Positions 59,418-64,000 of a DNA stretch of 64,000 bases are shown here, piece by piece (the stretch's first letter is position 1; every line of letters begins with the position of its first letter). Both the position numbers and the translations under genes were made by a program. The DNA is taken from assembly GCA_937958995.1 (NCBI GenBank), contig CALGAP010000007.1:124001-188000 (forward strand), written 5' to 3'. The notes under the pieces are model-generated. The model was not told the origin of the DNA and ran no database searches. It worked only from the letters and a program-made list of their open reading frames with translations. Source of the stretch: an uncultured Chitinophagaceae bacterium. GTDB lineage: Bacteria > Bacteroidota > Bacteroidia > Chitinophagales > Chitinophagaceae.

Positions 59418-60242
59418 TTGATGGTAGTGGAAAGAAATGTCCCCTACTTCAGCACACCCTTTCATTTTCACCCGGAATGTGAATTGGTTTATATTCTCGA
59501 AGGCACCGGAAAACGCATAGTAGGCGATAATGTGGCGCCATTTTCTGCCGGAGAAATAATTTTCCTGGGACCTAACGTGCCGCATGTGTGGTATAGCGAT
59601 AAAAGTTATTATGCCAGAAACTCCCCGCTCACATCACGCGCCATCGTGCTCTACTTTAATAAAGATATTTTCGGGCAAAACTTTTACGAGCTGAACGAGA
59701 CGCAGGTTCTCAAAAAACTTTTTCACAAAGCAGAAAGAGGCCTACAGGTGACAGGCGATGCATCAATTCGCCTGGGCAAATTGATGGAGCAGATGACGAA
59801 GAAGAAAAACCTTGACCGCATCACCACATTGCTACAGATCTTACAACTACTCGCCAGCACGCGCGATTTCCAGCAACTGGCCAGTATAGGCTACCAGCAT
59901 TCTTATGCCAGCAAAGACAATCATAAGATAGATGAGGTGTTTCGGTATGTGAGCCAGCATTTCGCACGGCAAATCACTTTAGAGGAGATCGCCAGTTTCT
60001 GCAACCTCACTCCGCAATCTTTTTGCCGCTTCTTTAAGAAGCGCACGCAAAAAACATTTATCGATTTTGTGAATGAAGTGCGCATTAGTCATGCTACTAA
60101 ACTGATGGCGGAAAAAGAAGACCTCAGCATTTCTGAGATCGCCTATGGTTGCGGCTTCAACAACATTTCCTATTTTATAAAAGCCTTTAAATCAAACACG
60201 GGCGTTACACCCAAGCAATACCGCAACAAAATTGAATTTTAG
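59418..60242 (+). CDS. Cupin-AraC family transcriptional regulator
   Basis: About 274 residues. An N-terminal cupin sensor domain (PFHFHPECELVYILEGTGKR, GDNVAPFSAGEIIFLGPNVPHVW) is joined to a C-terminal double helix-turn-helix: ITLEEIASFCNLTPQSFCRFFKK and LSISEIAYGCGFNNISYFIKAF, ending FKSNTGVTPKQYRNK. It is divergent from the two fucosidase genes and likely turns them on in response to a sugar. The start is unclear: first canonical starts are TTG 59418 and ATG 59421, but the open frame reaches back to 59337 and the residues KPVFTHIGHSPQEQL before it look like a normal cupin-AraC N-terminus, possibly started at ATT 59373. Confidence 0.9.
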   Translation: MMVVERNVPYFSTPFHFHPECELVYILEGTGKRIVGDNVAPFSAGEIIFLGPNVPHVWYSDKSYYARNSPLTSRAIVLYFNKDIFGQNFYELNETQVLKKLFHKAERGLQVTGDASIRLGKLMEQMTKKKNLDRITTLLQILQLLASTRDFQQLASIGYQHSYASKDNHKIDEVFRYVSQHFARQITLEEIASFCNLTPQSFCRFFKKRTQKTFIDFVNEVRISHATKLMAEKEDLSISEIAYGCGFNNISYFIKAFKSNTGVTPKQYRNKIEF

Positions 60243-60339
60243 CGCATTATAAAGGAGCATCGCACATAATATATAAGTGTTAACCCGTAGTGCATATCCG
60301 CTATTTCACTTAAAAAGCCGCAACATCAATATATGACAC

Positions 60340-60369
60340 TTGCGTCACTGGCAGGCCACCGTATTTTTG
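60340..60369 (+). promoter_or_regulatory. Sigma-ABfr-type promoter giving a leaderless mRNA
   Basis: TTG (60340-60342), exactly 19 bases, then TATTTTTG (60362-60369), a full match to TTG-N19-TAnnTTTG. The ATG of the receiver gene is at 60374, four bases after the -7 box, so transcription would begin at or beside the start codon. Confidence 0.6.
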
Positions 60370-60373
60370 CTGT

Positions 60374-60814
60374 ATGGAAAAGCCCTCTGTACTGATCATC
60401 GACGACCACCAGCTCATAAGAGATATGTGGACGCGCGTGCTGGAAACATCCGGCAAGGTGACAGTATTGAAGATCCAGGGCAGGCTTACTCAAGCGCTGG
60501 CGCTTGAATTGATCGCGTCAAAAAAGCCCGACATCATTTTGCTTGACGTATATATGGCGCCGCTTACCGGTTTTGAGTTAATGCCCATCATCAAACAATC
60601 ATCTCCCAATAGCCGCGTTATCGGTTTCAGCGTGCATGCCAACGCGGCTTACGCCAAACAGTTGCTCGAACTTGGCGCCTATGGCTACGTAACCAAGAGC
60701 GCCGAAATAAACGAAGTACTCGAAGCTATTGACGAAGTACAAAAGGGCAATATATTCCTCAACAATGAGATCAAAGAAATGATCGGCAATGTGGAGGCCG
60801 TGAAAGTTCGATAG
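60374..60814 (+). CDS. Stand-alone response regulator receiver protein
   Basis: 146 residues made of one receiver domain: VLIIDDHQLIRDMW (acidic pair), phosphoacceptor Asp58 in PDIILLDVYMAP, FSVHAN for the Thr/Ser switch region, and Lys108 in GYVTKSAEINE. A short C-terminal tail (NEIKEMIGNVEAVKVR) has no helix-turn-helix, so it is a NarL-like receiver without output domain. It lies between the cupin-AraC gene and the convergent GH127 gene and has its own promoter. Probably a signalling adaptor rather than a transcription factor. Confidence 0.88.
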   Translation: MEKPSVLIIDDHQLIRDMWTRVLETSGKVTVLKIQGRLTQALALELIASKKPDIILLDVYMAPLTGFELMPIIKQSSPNSRVIGFSVHANAAYAKQLLELGAYGYVTKSAEINEVLEAIDEVQKGNIFLNNEIKEMIGNVEAVKVR

Positions 60815-60827
60815 CCCCTTTTCTTCC

Positions 60828-62795
60828 CTAATAGTTGATCAACACCTCTTTGATGCTAACGGGCAGCCATACCTGCATCTGATGCCTTCCGCGGTTGGCC
60901 CAGGTATAATATGGGATGGCAGTGATTTGTTTTTTCTCGTTTTGAAGTGATAATCCATCGCTGGAAACCGTCACCACGGGAGCTTCGGTTTTGATGGCTA
61001 CAATAGGTTCATCAAGTATAGTTGTGTTGGTTGTAATAAACTTCGAACCTTTGGGCAGCACCAGGTTCCAGGCCGCTCCGTCATTATCTGCACCTTCAAC
61101 GCAGTACACAATCGGTCCGCGCTGAATGGCAACGCGGTTGCTGTCGGCCTTCACTTCCGGGCGGGTCTCCACTGTTTTTACATCCATCTCCATTTCAAAC
61201 ACTACTACATCGCCTTTCTTCCATTCACGCTCAATGACGGCATAGCCGTTCTCCACCACGTATGTTGCTGGTTTGCCATTTACGGTAATGGTATATCCAG
61301 ATGGCGCCGGGTCAACAAATTTGTACAAATCGCCTGGCACAGGCTCGCCGGTGAGCCAGCCGGGTATGCGCAGGTGCAGCGCGAATTTTGTTTTAGTTTT
61401 CGGATTGAAAGTAAGCGTCACCTTTCCATCCCAGGGGTAGTTGGTGGTCATGCTGACGGGCACTTCATTTTTACCAACCTTTATCGAAGTATTGCTGCCG
61501 ATGTACAAGTTCACCCAAAGTCCCTTATCTGATTTTCCATAGATATAATTCCCGATCGATGCCACCAGTCGGGCAATATTAGCAGGACAACACGCCGTAC
61601 CAAACCATTCCCTCCTGAAATGCTGGCCGCGCGAGGCAAGCGGGTTGCCATAAAAAAACCTGTCGCCGCTGAGTGAAAGTCCGTCGAGCGCGCCGTTGTA
61701 CAGGCTTCGTTCCAGCACGTCTATATACTTGCTTTCCCCGGTGAGCAGGTTCATACGCTGGTTCCAGAACACCATGCCTACAGATGCGCAGGTCTCGCAA
61801 TAGGCGCGTTCATTAGGTAAATCGTAATCAACCGAAAAACCTTCATTACTTCCCGCAGAACCAATACCGCCAGTGATATACATATTGCGGTACACCACAT
61901 CTTCCCACACTTTTTTCATGGCATTCATATAACCTTCATCTCCCGTAATAGCGGCTACGTCGGCAGCGCCTGTGTACATATACATAGCGCGTACGGCATG
62001 ACCGGTTATCTCGGTTTGTTCCTTCACGGGTTTCAGATCCTGCGCGTAGCCGGTATCTTTCCAGTCAGTCCAGGTATAACCATACGCACGCTTATGTCCT
62101 CTTTCTGAAAGCAGCCAGTCGGCCAGGTCCAGGTATTTTTTATTGCCGGTGGTTTTGTACAATTTCACCAGCGCCAGTTCCAGTTCCTGGTGACCGGTTA
62201 CCCAATGCCTTTTACCCGGGCCAAACAATGAATCAAAATGATCGGCAAATCTGATAGCCACATCCAGCAGTTTTCTTTTGCCGGTAGCATCGTAATAGGC
62301 AATAGCTGCTTCTATCAGGTGGCCGCCATTATAGTCTTCGTGCATACTCATATCTGTCCACCGCTTTTCAGGAAACTGCAGTGTATAGTAAGTGTTGATA
62401 TACCCGTCGGGTTGCTGCGCCGCGGCTATCAGGTCAATCCATTCATCGGCCTTTCGTTCCAGCGCGCTGTCTGGTTTGCTTTTTAAAGAATAAGCGATGG
62501 CTTCCAGCGCCTTGAACACGTCGGAATCGTCATAGAAGATGCCTTTGAACTGTCCCTGCTTTTTGCCCGCGGCAATCGCGAAATTGTCTATGCGCGGAGT
62601 GGCAGTTTCTGTCTGGTATATGCAGGCCTTTAATGTAGTGGTGGCCACCTTTTCAACCTTCGGTTTCCAGAACGCATCGTTGATGGTGACCTGCGAGAAA
62701 TTGATGGGCTCAAACAACTGGTACGAAGACTGAGCCTTGCCGGCAAAAACAAAGAGCAGGAATGCACCCAGTATCGGGACGTGTTTTCTGCGCAT
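60828..62795 (-). CDS. GH127-type beta-L-arabinofuranosidase (DUF1680)
   Basis: 655 residues from ATG 62795 (MRRKHVPILGAFLLFVFAGKAQ), which starts the signal peptide; the earlier in-frame start at 62846 adds 17 unlikely residues. Catalytic motifs match DUF1680 (numbered from the longer start): acid/base-type Glu335 in SNEGFSVD, the metal-binding E351-T-C353 in CETCASVG, and the C419-C420 pair in TACCPAN. By comparison with Bifidobacterium HypBA1, the first Cys of that pair is the nucleophile. It cleaves beta-L-arabinofuranosides; GH127 and GH146 share this fold. Divergent from the VPS10-like gene. Confidence 0.92.
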   Translation of the reverse strand: MRRKHVPILGAFLLFVFAGKAQSSYQLFEPINFSQVTINDAFWKPKVEKVATTTLKACIYQTETATPRIDNFAIAAGKKQGQFKGIFYDDSDVFKALEAIAYSLKSKPDSALERKADEWIDLIAAAQQPDGYINTYYTLQFPEKRWTDMSMHEDYNGGHLIEAAIAYYDATGKRKLLDVAIRFADHFDSLFGPGKRHWVTGHQELELALVKLYKTTGNKKYLDLADWLLSERGHKRAYGYTWTDWKDTGYAQDLKPVKEQTEITGHAVRAMYMYTGAADVAAITGDEGYMNAMKKVWEDVVYRNMYITGGIGSAGSNEGFSVDYDLPNERAYCETCASVGMVFWNQRMNLLTGESKYIDVLERSLYNGALDGLSLSGDRFFYGNPLASRGQHFRREWFGTACCPANIARLVASIGNYIYGKSDKGLWVNLYIGSNTSIKVGKNEVPVSMTTNYPWDGKVTLTFNPKTKTKFALHLRIPGWLTGEPVPGDLYKFVDPAPSGYTITVNGKPATYVVENGYAVIEREWKKGDVVVFEMEMDVKTVETRPEVKADSNRVAIQRGPIVYCVEGADNDGAAWNLVLPKGSKFITTNTTILDEPIVAIKTEAPVVTVSSDGLSLQNEKKQITAIPYYTWANRGRHQMQVWLPVSIKEVLINY

Positions 62796-62919
62796 AGCTA
62801 AAATCATTTCTTTTGAAAATAATAATTTCTTCATACCAACAGGCAAAATGTTAAAAACTGATAAGGCGGGGTTAATTACTAAATAATACGGAAGGTAAAA
62901 TTAATTTACATTGCCTGCC

Positions 62920-64000
62920 ATGAAAAAAACTATACTGCCTGGCCTGCTGTCGATAGTAATGTTGACGGCCGGCGCTCAACCTCACTTACAAGCTACTTCT
63001 GCAAAAGACAGAATGGACGGAGAAGCGCGCAGGAAGAAACTGGAGGAGCAGTCGCTCATTGCTAATGTACCGTTTCGCAGTGTTGGTCCTACAATAACCA
63101 GCGGCCGCGTGTGCGACCTGGTAGCCAATCCCGGCAAACCACATGAATTTTATGTGGCTTACGCCAGCGGTGGATTATGGTACACAAAAAACAATGGACA
63201 ATCCTTTACCTGCATTTCCGATAATCTTCCCAACACGTTTGCGGGTGCAGTAGCCGTGAACTGGAAAGAACGCATCATATGGCTGGGCACGGGTGAACCG
63301 AATTCGCTTCGTTCGTCGTACGCAGGCACGGGCGTTTATAAGACTCGCGATAATGGCAAGACCTGGGAATATCTTGGCCTGCCTGAGTCGCATCGCATTG
63401 GCAAAATTGAATTACATCCTTCCAATCCCGATATAGCCTGGGTAGCGGTGATGGGACATCTTTATTCTTTCAACAAGGAACGCGGCGTTTATATGACCAC
63501 CGACGGCGGCAAGAGCTGGAAGCAGACTTTGTACATTGATGACAAGACAGGCGCTATTGATATTGTCGTTGATCCGCAAAACCCCAACAATGTATATGCC
63601 GCCATGTGGCATAAGATTCGCACCGCCTGGAATCTTGATGAACATGGCGCCACTTCTGGTATTTACAAAAGCACTGACGGTGGCAATACCTGGAAACGCA
63701 TGAATACGCCGGAGAGCGGCTTTCCGCATGGTGAATATACCGGCAGAATTGGCCTGGCTATTTCACCACAAAAACCAAGCACCCTTTACGCGGTGGTTGA
63801 CAATAACGAACCACGTCCTGATACCAGCACGCGCAGGCCGGCGCCCGATACGGTATACACCCTGAAAGATTTTAAAGACATCACCAAAGAACAGTTTGCC
63901 ACGCTGGATGAAAGAAAATTCAACGGCTTCCTTCGGCAGAATGGCCTGGCTCAACACCGCGCCGCGGATATCAAAGCCAAAGTGGCGAACGGAACTTTCA
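62920..64000 (+). CDS. VPS10/sortilin-type BNR-repeat protein (runs off window)
   Basis: The frame is open from ATG 62920 to the end of the window (360 codons seen), so the C-terminus is missing. Signal peptide MKKTILPGLLSIVMLTAGAQ. Then repeated BNR/Asp-box blades of a beta-propeller: RSVGPTITSGRVCDLVANPG, YASGGLWYTKNNGQSFTCIS, GVYKTRDNGKTWEYLGLP, GVYMTTDGGKSWKQTLYID and GIYKSTDGGNTWKRMNTPES, each with the S/T-x-D/N-x-G-x-x-W Asp-box. Exported; such VPS10/sortilin-like proteins are common in Bacteroidota, often described as glycosyl hydrolase-like, but true enzymatic activity is not shown. Divergent from the GH127 gene. Confidence 0.88.
   Translation, partial: MKKTILPGLLSIVMLTAGAQPHLQATSAKDRMDGEARRKKLEEQSLIANVPFRSVGPTITSGRVCDLVANPGKPHEFYVAYASGGLWYTKNNGQSFTCISDNLPNTFAGAVAVNWKERIIWLGTGEPNSLRSSYAGTGVYKTRDNGKTWEYLGLPESHRIGKIELHPSNPDIAWVAVMGHLYSFNKERGVYMTTDGGKSWKQTLYIDDKTGAIDIVVDPQNPNNVYAAMWHKIRTAWNLDEHGATSGIYKSTDGGNTWKRMNTPESGFPHGEYTGRIGLAISPQKPSTLYAVVDNNEPRPDTSTRRPAPDTVYTLKDFKDITKEQFATLDERKFNGFLRQNGLAQHRAADIKAKVANGTF

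Overview
The window reads as chromosomal DNA of a Bacteroidota bacterium, most likely family Chitinophagaceae. The evidence is a type IX secretion plug protein (DUF5103), a secreted protein with a type IX C-terminal sorting domain, a TamL-type lipoprotein barrel, many lipoproteins, few Shine-Dalgarno sequences, and TAnnTTTG -7 boxes typical of Bacteroidota sigma-ABfr promoters. Genes are densely packed on both strands. I see no transposase, integrase, phage gene, CRISPR array or rRNA. There is one tRNA, and no gene-free stretch exceeds about 300 bases.

Layout. 1-2355: end of an operon with a coiled-coil protein, a vWA-like lipoprotein and an OmpA-like lipoprotein. 2477-9547: prfB with a programmed +1 frameshift, an unknown gene, a methyltransferase, a dienelactone hydrolase-like lipoprotein, a sensor kinase, a DUF695-like gene and a Pmp3-like membrane protein. 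9628-16874: a DUF2452 protein, the T9SS plug protein, a LolC/E-like permease, TrmH/SpoU methylase, TamL and TruB. 16905-23897: a MoxR/DUF58/DUF4350/DUF4129/SpoIIM operon, divergent from an RDD gene and followed by two small related membrane proteins. 23957-36250: housekeeping genes (proS, miaA, cca, tsaC, dapD, tRNA-Leu) mixed with envelope proteins. 36530-41140: a serine hydrolase, a YceI/HxlR divergent pair and lipoproteins. 41337-47877: a four-gene signalling operon (response-regulator kinase, three-receiver hybrid kinase, CheR, CheB) without chemotaxis partners. 48144-55729: a PA14-like T9SS cargo protein, a YdjC deacetylase, a Gfo/Idh oxidoreductase, a UPF1-like helicase and a DUF7832-like protein. 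55858-64000: a truncated SRPBCC gene, then a carbohydrate locus (two GH29 fucosidases, a cupin-AraC regulator, a lone receiver protein, a GH127-type arabinofuranosidase and the start of a VPS10/BNR-repeat protein).

Working together. The MoxR-SpoIIM block is a conserved co-transcribed envelope locus of unknown output. The CheB/CheR/kinase block looks like an alternative signalling module. The GH29/GH127 block would remove fucose and arabinose from glycans under AraC control, but has no SusC/SusD pair in view. Intergenic regions carry three families of short repeats: a 37-nt AT-rich unit, CTACACC heptamers and CGGGTTTCGGG-type hairpins. These, the domain-level oddities (a stand-alone DUF2723-tail-like protein, DUF2452 with an extra N-terminal domain) and candidate leaderless promoters are the least ordinary content. 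I did not find a clearly new defence or mobile system.
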